Assembly: GCA_000307935.1 (NCBI GenBank)
Contig: AMWX01000012.1
Span: 282,915 to 346,914 of the forward strand
Reading direction: 5' to 3'
DNA: 64,000 nucleotides
DNA from: SAR86 cluster bacterium SAR86E
GTDB lineage: Bacteria > Pseudomonadota > Gammaproteobacteria > Magnimaribacterales > D2472
The position numbers and the translations under genes were made by a program. The notes under the pieces were generated by a model. The model was given only the letters and a program-made list of their open reading frames with translations, did not search any database and was not told the origin of the DNA. Shown piece by piece: positions 1-9,038 of this stretch (its first letter is position 1; every line of letters begins with the position of its first letter).

Positions 1-1
1 T

Positions 2-1051
2 CCTGATGGCAATAAAATTTTTTCAGGAACAAAAGAAGTAGCTAAAAATCTAAAGTTTAATGAAAAAGGTCTTCAAGAATGGATTAATGACAATATTCCA
101 AATTCTGGAAAAATTGTAAACATAGCTCAATTTAAAGGCGGGCAATCAAATCCTACGTATAAAATTGTAACTGAAAGAAAGGAATTTGTTTTAAGAAGAA
201 AGCCTCCTGGAGTTTTACTTCCATCTGCTCATGCTGTAGATAGAGAATATAGAGTAATGACGGCACTGGAAAATACCGAGGTGCCAGTACCAAAAACATA
301 TGGGCTATGTGAAGATGAAGATGTCATTGGAACTCCTTTTTTTATAATGGATTTTCTTAATGGCAACATTTACTGGGATCTGTTGCTTGCTGAAAAATCT
401 CCAGCAGAAAGAATGGAAATTTATAAAAGTAAAAATAATGTAATTGCACAACTTCATATGGTTGATTATGACTCTGTCGGATTATCAAGCTATGGCAAGC
501 CTGGAAACTATATTGCAAGACAGGTTTCGAGATGGACAAAACAATATATTGCATCGGAAACTCAAAATATCCCTGCGATGAATAACTTAATAGACTGGCT
601 GCCATCAAATATTCCCGATGATGATGAAACCTCAATAGTGCATGGTGATTATCGTCTAGATAATATGGTTTTTAACTCTAATAATGAAGTCATGGGTGTT
701 TTAGATTGGGAGCTTTCTACGCTTGGACATCCCATTGCAGATTTTAACTATCACTGTATTAGTTGGCGCAATATTCCACAACTTACTGATGAAAAATTCT
801 GCACTCAAAATGGCATTCCAAGTGAAAAGGAGTATCGAAATATGTACTCAGAAGTGACTGGTAAAAGTCTTGATGAAAATTGGGAGTTTTATACTATTTT
901 TAATATTTTTAAACTTGCTGGAATCTTGCAAGGAATCATGGGAAGAGTAAGAGATGGGACAGCTGCAAGCAAACACGCAGAAGAGCGAGGAGATCAAGTT
1001 GGCCCGCTCGCAAAGGCGGCTTGGGATTTAGTAGAAAAAAATTATAAATAA
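2..1051 (+). CDS. ACAD10/11-like phosphotransferase family protein (5' end outside window)
   Basis: The frame is open from base 2, so the gene starts left of the window and the first ATG at 257 is internal. The upstream part encodes GGQSNPTYKI and LRRKPPG, the glycine-rich and lysine/arginine motifs of the APH/choline-kinase-like phosphotransferases related to the N-terminal part of human ACAD10/11. The Brenner motif HGDYRLDN and the DWE metal motif (VLDWELSTLGHP) are intact. In bacteria this family is often found near acyl-CoA dehydrogenases and SDRs and may phosphorylate hydroxyacyl-CoA intermediates; the substrate here is unknown. It converges on folK with 2 bp between them. Confidence 0.85.
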   Translation, partial: PDGNKIFSGTKEVAKNLKFNEKGLQEWINDNIPNSGKIVNIAQFKGGQSNPTYKIVTERKEFVLRRKPPGVLLPSAHAVDREYRVMTALENTEVPVPKTYGLCEDEDVIGTPFFIMDFLNGNIYWDLLLAEKSPAERMEIYKSKNNVIAQLHMVDYDSVGLSSYGKPGNYIARQVSRWTKQYIASETQNIPAMNNLIDWLPSNIPDDDETSIVHGDYRLDNMVFNSNNEVMGVLDWELSTLGHPIADFNYHCISWRNIPQLTDEKFCTQNGIPSEKEYRNMYSEVTGKSLDENWEFYTIFNIFKLAGILQGIMGRVRDGTAASKHAEERGDQVGPLAKAAWDLVEKNYK

Positions 1052-1053
1052 AC

Positions 1054-1431
1054 TTATAACAATTCTGACAGCGGCTCAGATACAAAAGAATATTTTGCAA
1101 TTTCATCACTTTCAAAAAGAATTTCGTCATCTTCGCTAAGCTGAAGGACTATGTCTATATCCAGTGTCCTAGATGAAAATTTTGGAGCGCTTCGATCTCT
1201 CCCAGCCTTATCTTCGATATCTTTTAACTTCTTGTTGAGCTCATCAAAAGAAAGGGAGCAAGAGCCACAGAAAACAAGATTCAAGAAATCTTCCCCATCA
1301 AAACCTTCTGCAGGAGTTTTATGTATTGAAGAGGAGAGTGTATTTTCAAAAATATTGCTCAACTCAAAAATAGCTAAATCTAGATGATTGACTGGATCAA
1401 TATTACTCCCTAGAGATAAATAGTATTTCAT
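1054..1431 (-). CDS. folK: 2-amino-4-hydroxy-6-hydroxymethyldihydropteridine pyrophosphokinase (HPPK), short
   Basis: HPPK transfers pyrophosphate from ATP to hydroxymethyldihydropterin in folate synthesis. The N-terminal YLSLGSNI motif and the metal-binding SRTLDIDIVL segment (the D-x-D pair) identify the family. At 125 residues it is well below the usual ~160: the region that normally carries PH..M..R.FVL.PL.EIAP is reduced to a short tail ending FVSEPLSELL, so the conserved late His/Arg pair is not recognisable. It follows folB directly (folB stop and folK start at 1431) in a tsaD-folB-folK leftward run, which supports the assignment. Activity with this short C terminus is uncertain. Confidence 0.85.
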   Translation of the reverse strand: MKYYLSLGSNIDPVNHLDLAIFELSNIFENTLSSSIHKTPAEGFDGEDFLNLVFCGSCSLSFDELNKKLKDIEDKAGRDRSAPKFSSRTLDIDIVLQLSEDDEILFESDEIAKYSFVSEPLSELL

Positions 1432-1778
1432 TATCTGTGAATAATTACCCCAACATCATTTGCATTTCTAAGTGCGCCTGGCTTTGATACTCTGAGTTTC
1501 AGTGAGGTTACATTAAATTCATTTTTCACCAAATCAGCAATGCTTTCCGCTAAGGTTTCTTGCAGCTGGAACTTAGAGTTTTCAACAAACTTAATAATTC
1601 CTTTGGTAATACTTTTATAATCTAGGGTATCCTCAATGGCATCGGTTTTTGCAGCTTTTTTACAGTCAAACATAATCTCTAAATCGATGCTAACCTCTTG
1701 ACGGACTTTTCTTTCCCATCCAAAAATTCCTATGATTGTTTGAATTCTTAAATCTTTAATGTACATCACATCTTTCAT
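1431..1778 (-). CDS. folB: dihydroneopterin aldolase
   Basis: Cleaves 7,8-dihydroneopterin to hydroxymethyldihydropterin, the substrate of the FolK encoded next. The protein has 115 residues, normal for the family. The N-terminal IKDLRIQTIIGIFGWER block (family pattern L.v...iG...wER) and the later LAESIADLV region are typical. The start may be the annotated ATG or Met5 (MYIKDL), which fits most homologues better. It sits between tsaD and folK with almost no spacing, so the three are probably co-transcribed. Confidence 0.93.
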   Translation of the reverse strand: MKDVMYIKDLRIQTIIGIFGWERKVRQEVSIDLEIMFDCKKAAKTDAIEDTLDYKSITKGIIKFVENSKFQLQETLAESIADLVKNEFNVTSLKLRVSKPGALRNANDVGVIIHR

Positions 1779-1779
1779 T

Positions 1780-2778
1780 TTATTCAGTCCCTAAAGGCCA
1801 TCTTGCTCGAGCGTGAGAAGTTAATTCCAGGGAGGCATGGTTTGCCTTTAGATTGCCTAGATAGGCAATCATGGCAGCATTATCTGTGCAATGAGCAATT
1901 GGTGGATATAAAACTGTAATATTAAGTTCCTGCTGCAAAGAAGAAATTTTCTTTCTTAGTAAACCATTTGCTGCCACTCCTCCTGCCAAAACAATGCCTT
2001 GCCTTCCAGTATCCTTAATTGCCTTGGTAATTTTTTTCACCAAAACTTCAATTGCAGCATATTGAAATGAGGCCGCAATATCTGCTTGAACTTCTTTGGT
2101 TATGGTATCCAAATCCTGGACAGCATAAAGAACTGCTGTTTTTAAACCACTAAAACTAAAATCATAATTTTGGCTATTTTGCATGGGCTGAGGAAATTGA
2201 AATTTTGCAGAGTCACCAGTTTTTGCAATTCGTTCTATTTCTGGACCTCCTGGATATCCCAAACCTAAAAGTTTTGCAACTTTGTCAAATGCCTCTCCTA
2301 CAGCATCATCTCTTGATTGACCAAGTATCTCGTAATCGCCCAAGCCCCTAACATCAACGATTAATGAGTGACCGCCTGAAACTAGAAGAGTTAAAAAAGG
2401 AAAGTCTAATTTGTCTCCACTTAGAAAAGGAGCCATCAAGTGACCTTCAAGATGATTTACTGGAATGAGCGGTCGATTTAGAGCAACAGATAATCCTTGA
2501 GCAAAGTTTTCACCTATTAAAAGTGCCCCCAAGAGTCCCGGACCAGCAGTGTAAGCTATCTGATCAATCGAATTAGGACTTATTGCTCCAAGGGCTTTCT
2601 TGAAAATTTGATTTATTTTTTGGCAATGGTCTCTAGATGCAAGCTCTGGTATTACTCCACCATACTCCGCATGAAGATCTATTTGAGAAAAAACTGCCTC
2701 TCCTATTAATCCCTTGTTAGAATCATAAAGAGCTATAGCGGTTTCATCGCATGAAGTTTCAATACCAAGTGTTATCAT
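1780..2778 (-). CDS. tsaD: tRNA N6-adenosine threonylcarbamoyltransferase
   Basis: Transfers the threonylcarbamoyl group to A37 of ANN-decoding tRNAs as part of the TsaBDE complex. The start MITLGIETSCDETAIAL is the ASKHA-fold signature. The iron-binding histidines are His109 and His113 in NHLEGHLMAP, and the glycine-rich LVSGGHS and FDKVAKLLGLGYPGGP motifs follow. At 332 residues it is full length. It is divergent from rpsU across about 50 bp, the classic gammaproteobacterial arrangement. Confidence 0.98.
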   Translation of the reverse strand: MITLGIETSCDETAIALYDSNKGLIGEAVFSQIDLHAEYGGVIPELASRDHCQKINQIFKKALGAISPNSIDQIAYTAGPGLLGALLIGENFAQGLSVALNRPLIPVNHLEGHLMAPFLSGDKLDFPFLTLLVSGGHSLIVDVRGLGDYEILGQSRDDAVGEAFDKVAKLLGLGYPGGPEIERIAKTGDSAKFQFPQPMQNSQNYDFSFSGLKTAVLYAVQDLDTITKEVQADIAASFQYAAIEVLVKKITKAIKDTGRQGIVLAGGVAANGLLRKKISSLQQELNITVLYPPIAHCTDNAAMIAYLGNLKANHASLELTSHARARWPLGTE

Positions 2779-2828
2779 AAAAAAGTTTTTGCATTCCCTC
2801 TATAAAAAGAATAAACTACCCAGCAATT

Positions 2829-3047
2829 ATGCCTTCTATAATAATAAAAGAAACAGAATACTTCGACGTTGGTCTTAGAAAATTTAAAAGAGCTTGTGAA
2901 AAAGCTGCAATAGTACCCGAGATCCGCGCAAGAGAATTCTATGAAAAACCAACAGCCGTTAGAAAAAGAAAAATGGCTGCGGCTGTAAAGCGCGCCCATA
3001 AAACTAATAGAAAATATAGTTTCTCTCGACAGCGGTCATATCGCTAA
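2829..3047 (+). CDS. rpsU: 30S ribosomal protein bS21
   Basis: Small-subunit protein that helps select initiation sites. The 72-residue protein has the N-terminal [20 protein letters not shown] helix region and a strongly basic C terminus (SFSRQRSYR). Length and charge are normal for bS21. It is divergent from tsaD and is followed after 1 bp by yqeY, so the two are likely one transcript. Confidence 0.97.
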   Translation: MPSIIIKETEYFDVGLRKFKRACEKAAIVPEIRAREFYEKPTAVRKRKMAAAVKRAHKTNRKYSFSRQRSYR

Positions 3048-3048
3048 T

Positions 3049-3492
3049 TTGTCTCTACTAGAATCCATCAATCAAGATTTAAAAGCAGCAATGCTTAGCA
3101 AAGACGTCGTTACGCGTGATACTCTTAGAATGTTAATTTCAGAAATTAAGAAGTTTGAAATTGATGAAAAAGTTGAGGCAAACGACATCACGATATCTAC
3201 ATTAATAAATAAAAATGTTAAGCAAAGAAGAGATTCTATCGATCAGTTCAAAAAAGGTGCGCGCGATGATCTTGTTGCAACTGAACAAAAGCAACTGGAT
3301 GTTATTTTAAAGTATCTTCCTGAACAACTCTCTGAGGATGAGATCCATACAATTGTCAAAGATGGTATTAATGAAGTTTCCGCTGCCGGCATGCAGGATA
3401 TGGGAAAGTTGATGGGCCATCTAAAACCTAAATTTGAAGGCAAAGCGGACATGTCAATCGTAAGCAAGTTCGTAAAAGAATTACTGAGTTAA
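3049..3492 (+). CDS. YqeY/GatB-like domain protein
   Basis: A 147-residue GatB/YqeY-domain protein. Members resemble the C-terminal tRNA-binding region of GatB and are often linked to rpsU-dnaG, as here, but their biochemical role is not settled. Recognisable segments are LRMLISEIKKFEID, the Q-R-R-DSIDQFKKGAR helix and the LPEQLSEDEI turn. The start is a TTG directly after the rpsU stop; no ATG lies close enough to be preferred. Confidence 0.9.
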   Translation: MSLLESINQDLKAAMLSKDVVTRDTLRMLISEIKKFEIDEKVEANDITISTLINKNVKQRRDSIDQFKKGARDDLVATEQKQLDVILKYLPEQLSEDEIHTIVKDGINEVSAAGMQDMGKLMGHLKPKFEGKADMSIVSKFVKELLS

Positions 3493-3499
3493 TAATTAT

Positions 3500-4741
3500 C
3501 TAATGCTTATAAGAAGATGGTTTATCTTCTTTATTCGTATATCTTTCAGTTAATCTAGAGGATCTTGAGGATAGATCTTGAATCACCCCATCAATCATAA
3601 CGATCTTTGGGAAAGAGGATGGTTCTAAAGGGTCTCCATCCCAAACAATAATATCTGCAAATTTTCCAGACTCAATTGATCCCCTATTACCCAATTTAAA
3701 GGTATCTGCAACAACCTTAGTCATGCCAGCAATTGCTGATTCATATGACATCCCGTGAGCAACTGCATTGCCAGATCCTTGTCTCATAAGATGATAATTG
3801 TGACTTCGTTGAGTACTAAACATAATTTTAATTCCAGCTTGATCCAAAATTCTGCCAAGCTCAAGGCTTGAGCCCAATTCATCAAATGAGTTTGGAATAT
3901 TATCCATAGGGTCAATTATAACTGGGGTGTCACTCTCCTTTATTCTATCAAGAACCATTGGCGCCTCTTCGATACTAACTAAAACTAAATTCAAGTTGTA
4001 TTTTTCTTTTAAAGCTAATGCCTGCAAAATATCAACCGCACGATTTGTTTCTAGGACAAATGGTAAGCCTTCATTAACCACTTTTCCCAACGCGAATATG
4101 TCTTGAGATTGAATGTCTAACTTTTCAACTAAACTTAATTCAAGAATCTCTTGAATAGGAGTTGTTCCAAGCATTCTGCCAATATCCAACAATGAATCTA
4201 GCATCGATAAAGTCTCAGCACGAGACCCATAGGTTGCTCCGATTCTTCCAAACATAGCAATATCTTTTAAACCCTTAATTTCAAGACTTCCATCTAAAAT
4301 AAAATAAGAACCCAAACCAAATACTGAAGCTCGAGATGGGCTTGGGGTGCTGATTGCACTGGTAATTCCGTTGCTTCTATTCCAAGGAATACCAGTAGAA
4401 TGTGGATTAAATGCATTAAAAATACTAAATCCTGCAGTTAAAACCTCTGACTCATCATCACGCGTCACATCTAAAGCATTAATTTCAACAATTCCTAAAT
4501 TGCTTAAAGGTGAAATTAATCCAGGCGTTACTGGTAATCCATCGAGCTCAATAACTCTTGTATTCCCATCAATGATCAAATTATCTCCAACGGCTTTAAT
4601 AATATTATCAGAAAGTAAAATATCTTGAATAATGGCGGAGTTTCCATCTCCAGAGTGTACTAAGCCCCCTTTTAATAAAACTGTCTCAGACGATAAAGAA
4701 GTACCTAATAAGAAAAATAAACTTAAATAAAAATATCTCAT
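3500..4741 (-). CDS. secreted amidohydrolase-like protein lacking the metal ligands
   Basis: A 413-residue amidohydrolase-superfamily protein with a signal peptide (MRYFYLSLFFLLGTSLSSE). The fold markers are present: a beta-sandwich start (LLKGGLVHSGDG), VTPGLISP where active enzymes have PGLID-x-H-x-H, and the C-terminal GSIESGKFADIIVWDGDP. The HxH is replaced by S-P-L-S, and the later histidine positions read ETNRAVDIL and LVLVSIEEA. No full metal site can be drawn, so it is probably non-catalytic or has changed function. It lies 1 bp downstream of the intact lipoprotein amidohydrolase, suggesting the two work together in the periplasm. Confidence 0.8.
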   Translation of the reverse strand: MRYFYLSLFFLLGTSLSSETVLLKGGLVHSGDGNSAIIQDILLSDNIIKAVGDNLIIDGNTRVIELDGLPVTPGLISPLSNLGIVEINALDVTRDDESEVLTAGFSIFNAFNPHSTGIPWNRSNGITSAISTPSPSRASVFGLGSYFILDGSLEIKGLKDIAMFGRIGATYGSRAETLSMLDSLLDIGRMLGTTPIQEILELSLVEKLDIQSQDIFALGKVVNEGLPFVLETNRAVDILQALALKEKYNLNLVLVSIEEAPMVLDRIKESDTPVIIDPMDNIPNSFDELGSSLELGRILDQAGIKIMFSTQRSHNYHLMRQGSGNAVAHGMSYESAIAGMTKVVADTFKLGNRGSIESGKFADIIVWDGDPLEPSSFPKIVMIDGVIQDLSSRSSRLTERYTNKEDKPSSYKH

Positions 4742-4742
4742 A

Positions 4743-6140
4743 TTATTCCACTCTATTGTTTTGCGGCTGAATGATTCCTAAATCAAAATCAGTAATTGGT
4801 TGAATTTTAGGATTATGCATGTCAAAGACCAATGCTCCATCTATAAATACTTTCTCAGCTCTGGAATAAACACTAAATGGATTTCCTGTCCACAAAACTA
4901 CATCTGCATCTTTATCAATTTCTATCGAGCCTGTTTTATTAAGAATTCCAGCTGCTTTTGCAGGGTTGCTTGTAATCCACCTCATTGCGTGAGCTTTTGA
5001 AATGTCAAATCCTGCTCTATTGCCAGCAGCCATTGCTTTGGCAGCTTCCTGATTTAAGTGCTGAATGCCAACGGCATCGTCTGAATGAACTATTGCACAT
5101 CCTGTTCCATTTCTTGCTTGATCTATTATTGCAATATTGGCTTGGACCATATCATAAGCCTCATGCTTAAAGCCCCACCAATCAGCCCACATGGCAGCAC
5201 AAATCCCCTCATCAGCAAGTAGATCAGCAATTTTATATGCCTCAACAGCATGATGGAAAGCGGTTATTTTATAATTAAACTCTCGAGATAATTCAATCAT
5301 CATTGCCATTTCTTCAGCGCGATAACAATGATTTTGGATTAAAATTTCATCATTTAAGACACCCATCAGTGTATCCATGGCCAGATCTCTTTTAGGCCTT
5401 CGGTCAATATTGTCTTCATTCATGCCATCGGTATATTCAACAGCATCTATCCAAGCGCTCCTGTAACCTGCCATATTACCCATTCTTGTAGATGGTGCTT
5501 GTCTTCTATTCCCATAAACACGCTTGGGATTTTCACCACATGCCATTTTAAGTGAGTGCGGTGCTCCTGGAAATTTCATATCTTGAATTGTATTTTTTGA
5601 AATATTTTTAAAAGTTGCTCCACGTCCACCGAATAAATTTGCAGATCCTGGCAAGACATGAAATGCTGTTACACCACCCTTTAAAGCAAGAGCAAACTGA
5701 GGATCTTGCGTCCAAAGTGAGTGCTCCGCCCAGACTTCTGCAGTTACTGGAGAGGTAGCCTCATTTCCATCTGAACTAGTTGACACTCCTGGTGCAGAAT
5801 AAACTCCCATATGAGAATGAATATCTATTATTCCAGGAGTAATCCACTTATCACTTGCATCTATGATTAATGCATTATTTGAATCAATAGATTTATTAAT
5901 CTCAATAATCTTTCCATCTGAAAGCAAAAGATCATAATTTATAAACTCGCCGCCTAGACCATCATAGATATTTGCCGATTTCAACAGAACAGGCTGTGAA
6001 TCCATTGATTTATATGTTGAATTAAATGCATCATCGATTCCTGGGTTGATAGATTCATTATCACTGAAGGACACATTGAAAGAATCTGAGCAGCCAACAA
6101 GCACAATGAATGATGCAAAAATAAATAGCCATTTTTTCAT
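4743..6140 (-). CDS. amidohydrolase family lipoprotein
   Basis: A 465-residue amidohydrolase of the imidazolonepropionase-like group. I start it at the ATG at 6140 because this gives a lipoprotein signal with lipobox LVGC (MKKWLFIFASFIVLVGC); a longer frame back to 6326 would run into rph and add a non-homologous leader. The metal motif DIHSHMGVYSAPG is intact, as are the downstream histidines (ITAFHHAVEAYKIADLL) and the aspartate region AIVHSDDAVGIQHL. Substrate unknown; cyclic amides or dipeptides are family precedents. It forms a pair with the degenerate paralogue immediately downstream. Confidence 0.85.
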   Translation of the reverse strand: MKKWLFIFASFIVLVGCSDSFNVSFSDNESINPGIDDAFNSTYKSMDSQPVLLKSANIYDGLGGEFINYDLLLSDGKIIEINKSIDSNNALIIDASDKWITPGIIDIHSHMGVYSAPGVSTSSDGNEATSPVTAEVWAEHSLWTQDPQFALALKGGVTAFHVLPGSANLFGGRGATFKNISKNTIQDMKFPGAPHSLKMACGENPKRVYGNRRQAPSTRMGNMAGYRSAWIDAVEYTDGMNEDNIDRRPKRDLAMDTLMGVLNDEILIQNHCYRAEEMAMMIELSREFNYKITAFHHAVEAYKIADLLADEGICAAMWADWWGFKHEAYDMVQANIAIIDQARNGTGCAIVHSDDAVGIQHLNQEAAKAMAAGNRAGFDISKAHAMRWITSNPAKAAGILNKTGSIEIDKDADVVLWTGNPFSVYSRAEKVFIDGALVFDMHNPKIQPITDFDLGIIQPQNNRVE

Positions 6141-6183
6141 AATAGATTTTCCTCTAAAAAGATTATAGGCACTTTTAAAGAGA

Positions 6184-6189
6184 TATAAT
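6184..6189 (+). promoter_or_regulatory. candidate -10 element for rph
   Basis: A perfect TATAAT lies 6 bp before the rph ATG at 6196. A transcript from it would begin at or within a base or two of the start codon, and no good Shine-Dalgarno sequence precedes the ATG, so the mRNA may be leaderless. The -35 region (around 6161-6166) is weak. This is pattern reading only. Confidence 0.4.
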
Positions 6190-6195
6190 ATTAGT

Positions 6196-6900
6196 ATGAC
6201 AAGAAAAAATAATAGAAAAACAAATGAAATGCGTTCCATTGAAATAGAACTTGGAGTGAATAAACATGCAGAGGGTTCAGCTCTTATTAAATTTGGAGAT
6301 ACGCATGTCATATGTACAGCGAGCATCGAAAATCATGTTCCTAGATGGATGCGAGGCTCAAATGAAGGATGGATAACCGCTGAATATGGAATGCTTCCTC
6401 GCTCTACCCATGAGCGAATGAATCGAGAGGCCGCAAGAGGCAAACAAAGTGGCAGAACTATGGAAATTCAAAGATTAATCGGTAGATCTTTGCGGCAGGC
6501 AGTTAACTTGAAATACCTGAAAGATAAAACAATAAATATTGATTGTGATGTGATTCAAGCTGATGGGGGAACTAGAACAGCGTCAATAAGTGGAGCCTGC
6601 GTGGCACTGTTTGAAGCTATAAAAAATTCACATGATGATCAGCGTGCTATAAAGGAATATGTTGCTGCTGTTTCAATTGGACTTAAAGATGGAACGCCTT
6701 TCTTAGATCTAGACTACGATGAAGACAGCGATGCAGATACAGACTTAAATGTAGTAATGACTGAAAACGGAGGGATTATCGAAATTCAAGGTACTGCTGA
6801 AAAAAATCCTTTTACAAAAGATCAGCTGGATGAAATGATTATGTCTGCATCAAATGGCATTGCAGATATAGTAAGTTTTCAAAAATCATGCCTGAGCTAA
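6196..6900 (+). CDS. rph: ribonuclease PH
   Basis: Phosphorolytic 3'-5' exoribonuclease that trims tRNA 3' ends. The 234 residues cover the whole family: NNRKTNEMR start, the GDTHVICTA strand, the [27 protein letters not shown] phosphate-binding region (around residues 75-100, with the RT and SGR features), [17 protein letters not shown] and the C-terminal [11 protein letters not shown] segment. It overlaps pyrE by 13 bp; rph-pyrE adjacency is classical in Gammaproteobacteria. Confidence 0.98.
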   Translation: MTRKNNRKTNEMRSIEIELGVNKHAEGSALIKFGDTHVICTASIENHVPRWMRGSNEGWITAEYGMLPRSTHERMNREAARGKQSGRTMEIQRLIGRSLRQAVNLKYLKDKTINIDCDVIQADGGTRTASISGACVALFEAIKNSHDDQRAIKEYVAAVSIGLKDGTPFLDLDYDEDSDADTDLNVVMTENGGIIEIQGTAEKNPFTKDQLDEMIMSASNGIADIVSFQKSCLS

Positions 6901-7535
6901 AACACTTCCAAAAAAATTTTATTGAGCTTGCATTAGAATCTAATGCACTGGAATTTGGAAAATTTACGCTTAAATCAGGTAGAACAAGTCCATATTTTTT
7001 TAATGCTGCAAAAATGCTGAATGGTTGTAATTTACATCAACTAGCCACTTGCTATGTAGATAAAATTAAAGATTCAAATGTTAAATTTGATTCCTTGTAT
7101 GGGCCTGCATATAAGGGCATTTTCTTGGGAACAATTGTAGCCATGATATATAGTCATGAAGGAACTCCAATCCCGCTGTCTTTTAATAGAAAGGAAATAA
7201 AAGATCATGGTGAGGGAGGTAACATCATTGGCTCTAATCCGACTGGAGAAGTTATGATTATTGATGACGTTCTATCTGCTGGTACTGCAGCGAGAGAATC
7301 AATCAATCTCATAAAAATTTATGATGCCTTACCAAAATTTTTTCTTGTCGGACTTGATAGGCAGGAAAAAGGAAACGGTGACTTTTCTGCAAAGCATGAT
7401 CTTGCAAAGAACTTCGGTATAAATGTTTTATCAATTATCAATTTAGATGATCTCATTTACTTTTCCCTTAATAATGAAAATTTTAGTTCATATGCGGAAG
7501 AGCTTGAACGTTATCGAACTGAATGGGGCGCATAA
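6888..7535 (+). CDS. pyrE: orotate phosphoribosyltransferase
   Basis: Makes OMP from orotate and PRPP in pyrimidine synthesis. The protein has 215 residues, the usual length. [18 protein letters not shown] is the N-terminal orotate/PRPP region, [13 protein letters not shown] the catalytic lysine loop, and [17 protein letters not shown] the PRPP-binding motif. It overlaps the end of rph, and its TAA shares a base with the ribE ATG (TAATG). Confidence 0.98.
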   Translation: MPELKHFQKNFIELALESNALEFGKFTLKSGRTSPYFFNAAKMLNGCNLHQLATCYVDKIKDSNVKFDSLYGPAYKGIFLGTIVAMIYSHEGTPIPLSFNRKEIKDHGEGGNIIGSNPTGEVMIIDDVLSAGTAARESINLIKIYDALPKFFLVGLDRQEKGNGDFSAKHDLAKNFGINVLSIINLDDLIYFSLNNENFSSYAEELERYRTEWGA

Positions 7536-8146
7536 TGTTTACTGGAATTGTAAGTGGTTCAGGCACGGTCCAAAGAATAATAAAAAATGAGGACTACATT
7601 ACAATAACTGTAAGAGCTCCAAAAGGTTTTTCAAAAAATCTAATAAAAGGTTCTAGTATTGCTGTGAACGGAGTTTGCCTAACAGTAAAAAAAGGTAAAA
7701 CAGATAACCTTGAGTTTGATGTAATTGATGAAACCTTAGATAAAACGAATTTAAAAAGTCTGGCAAAATCAGACAAAGTAAACTTAGAGCGTTCTATGAC
7801 TGCTGCAACCGAGATTGGCGGTCATTTAGTATCAGGTCACATTCATGGAGTCGGAAAGGTACTGAAAGTGATAAATAAAGCTAAAACAAAAGATCTACTT
7901 ATCAAAATTCCTCAGGATCTAAGAGAATACTTTTTCTACAAAGGTTACGTGGCTCTAAATGGGTGCAGTCTTACAATTGGAAAGGTACTGAAATCATCCT
8001 TCTATATTCACCTTATTCCTGAAACTCTAACTATAACAACGTTTAAAGACATAGCTTTAGGAGATATTATCAATATTGAAGTTGATCAATCAACGATAAA
8101 CACTGTGGAAACAGTAAAGAGGGTTATGTTTGAGAAAAAAGCTTAG
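7535..8146 (+). CDS. ribE: riboflavin synthase, alpha subunit
   Basis: Dismutates two 6,7-dimethyl-8-ribityllumazines to riboflavin. The start MFTGIV is nearly invariant in the family, which fixes the ATG at 7535 rather than the in-frame ATG at 7523. Two lumazine-binding barrels are visible: the first with VNGVCLTV and GGHLVSGHIHG at the junction, the second with LNGCSLTIG and HLIPETLTITT. The 3' end overlaps the oppositely oriented pyrB by 23 bp. The same gene is called ribC in some species. Confidence 0.96.
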   Translation: MFTGIVSGSGTVQRIIKNEDYITITVRAPKGFSKNLIKGSSIAVNGVCLTVKKGKTDNLEFDVIDETLDKTNLKSLAKSDKVNLERSMTAATEIGGHLVSGHIHGVGKVLKVINKAKTKDLLIKIPQDLREYFFYKGYVALNGCSLTIGKVLKSSFYIHLIPETLTITTFKDIALGDIINIEVDQSTINTVETVKRVMFEKKA

Positions 8147-9038
8147 TTAAAACAGCCATTCTCATTCCAACACCATTAAAGATTTGGTTTCTGATTTTAC
8201 AGTTCTCTAACTCTGCTGCTTCTTTGCTTAATTCGATACCAAAATTTACAGGCCCAGGATGCAATAAAATCATATCTGGATCTGCAACTTGCAGCGAGTC
8301 AACGTTGATTTGGTATCTTTCAATATAATCATTTGCAGAAATAGATAGTTTGTCTGATAGTCTTTCATTTTGAATACGCAAAGTCATCACCACATCGGCG
8401 TCTTGCAGTGCAACGTCTAGCTCGGGCTCAAAACTCCCAATAGGATTCTCAATATAGTCTTTACAAAGATCTGGATGACCGCAGAAAGTGACTCTCTTAT
8501 ATCCAACAATTTTTATAGCTTCTAAGAATGAGCTAACTACCCTAGAGTGATCAAGATCGCCAACGATGGCAATATTTAAATTATCAAATTTTTCTTTTGA
8601 TTCATGAATTGTCATCAAATCTATTAAAGATTGAGTGGGGTGAGCAACCGTCCCTTCTCCTGCATTTATAAATTGCATATTTAAAAAACTCTTCTCTAGC
8701 TCATGTATCACTGATTCGGTGTGACGCAAAATACATAAATCAACCCCCATCATTTCCATTGCATCCAAAGTGTCTTCAAGAGTTTCTCCTTTTTCCATGG
8801 ATGAATTATTTAAATCAAAATCTATAAAAGTAGCACCAAGATTGTGTGCCGCCACTTCAAAAGATAGCTTGGTCCTTGTGCTAGGCTCACAAAACATGGA
8901 AACAATTTTTTTATCAGGAAATAAATTTTCATGTCTATAGCCAAGCATTTCTTCAGATTTAAAATTGTTTGCGAGATCAATTAAATCAAATATATCTTTC
9001 TTACTATGACCGGATAAATTAATTAAATTTTTAGACAT
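8124..9038 (-). CDS. pyrB: aspartate carbamoyltransferase catalytic subunit
   Basis: Condenses carbamoyl phosphate with aspartate, the first committed step of pyrimidine synthesis. The 304 residues include the carbamoyl-phosphate loop EPSTRTKLSFE, the HPTQSLIDLMT region and ILHPGPVNFGIEL near the C terminus. No pyrI regulatory gene or pyrC-like dihydroorotase homologue is adjacent. The neighbour ridA starts just upstream, and the pyrB ATG overlaps the ridA stop by 1 bp. Confidence 0.97.
   Translation of the reverse strand: MSKNLINLSGHSKKDIFDLIDLANNFKSEEMLGYRHENLFPDKKIVSMFCEPSTRTKLSFEVAAHNLGATFIDFDLNNSSMEKGETLEDTLDAMEMMGVDLCILRHTESVIHELEKSFLNMQFINAGEGTVAHPTQSLIDLMTIHESKEKFDNLNIAIVGDLDHSRVVSSFLEAIKIVGYKRVTFCGHPDLCKDYIENPIGSFEPELDVALQDADVVMTLRIQNERLSDKLSISANDYIERYQINVDSLQVADPDMILLHPGPVNFGIELSKEAAELENCKIRNQIFNGVGMRMAVLTKLFSQT

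Noticed and set aside
6141..6326. N-terminal extension of the lipoprotein amidohydrolase to 6326
   Set aside because: It would overlap the divergent rph gene and bury a textbook lipoprotein signal that begins at 6140.
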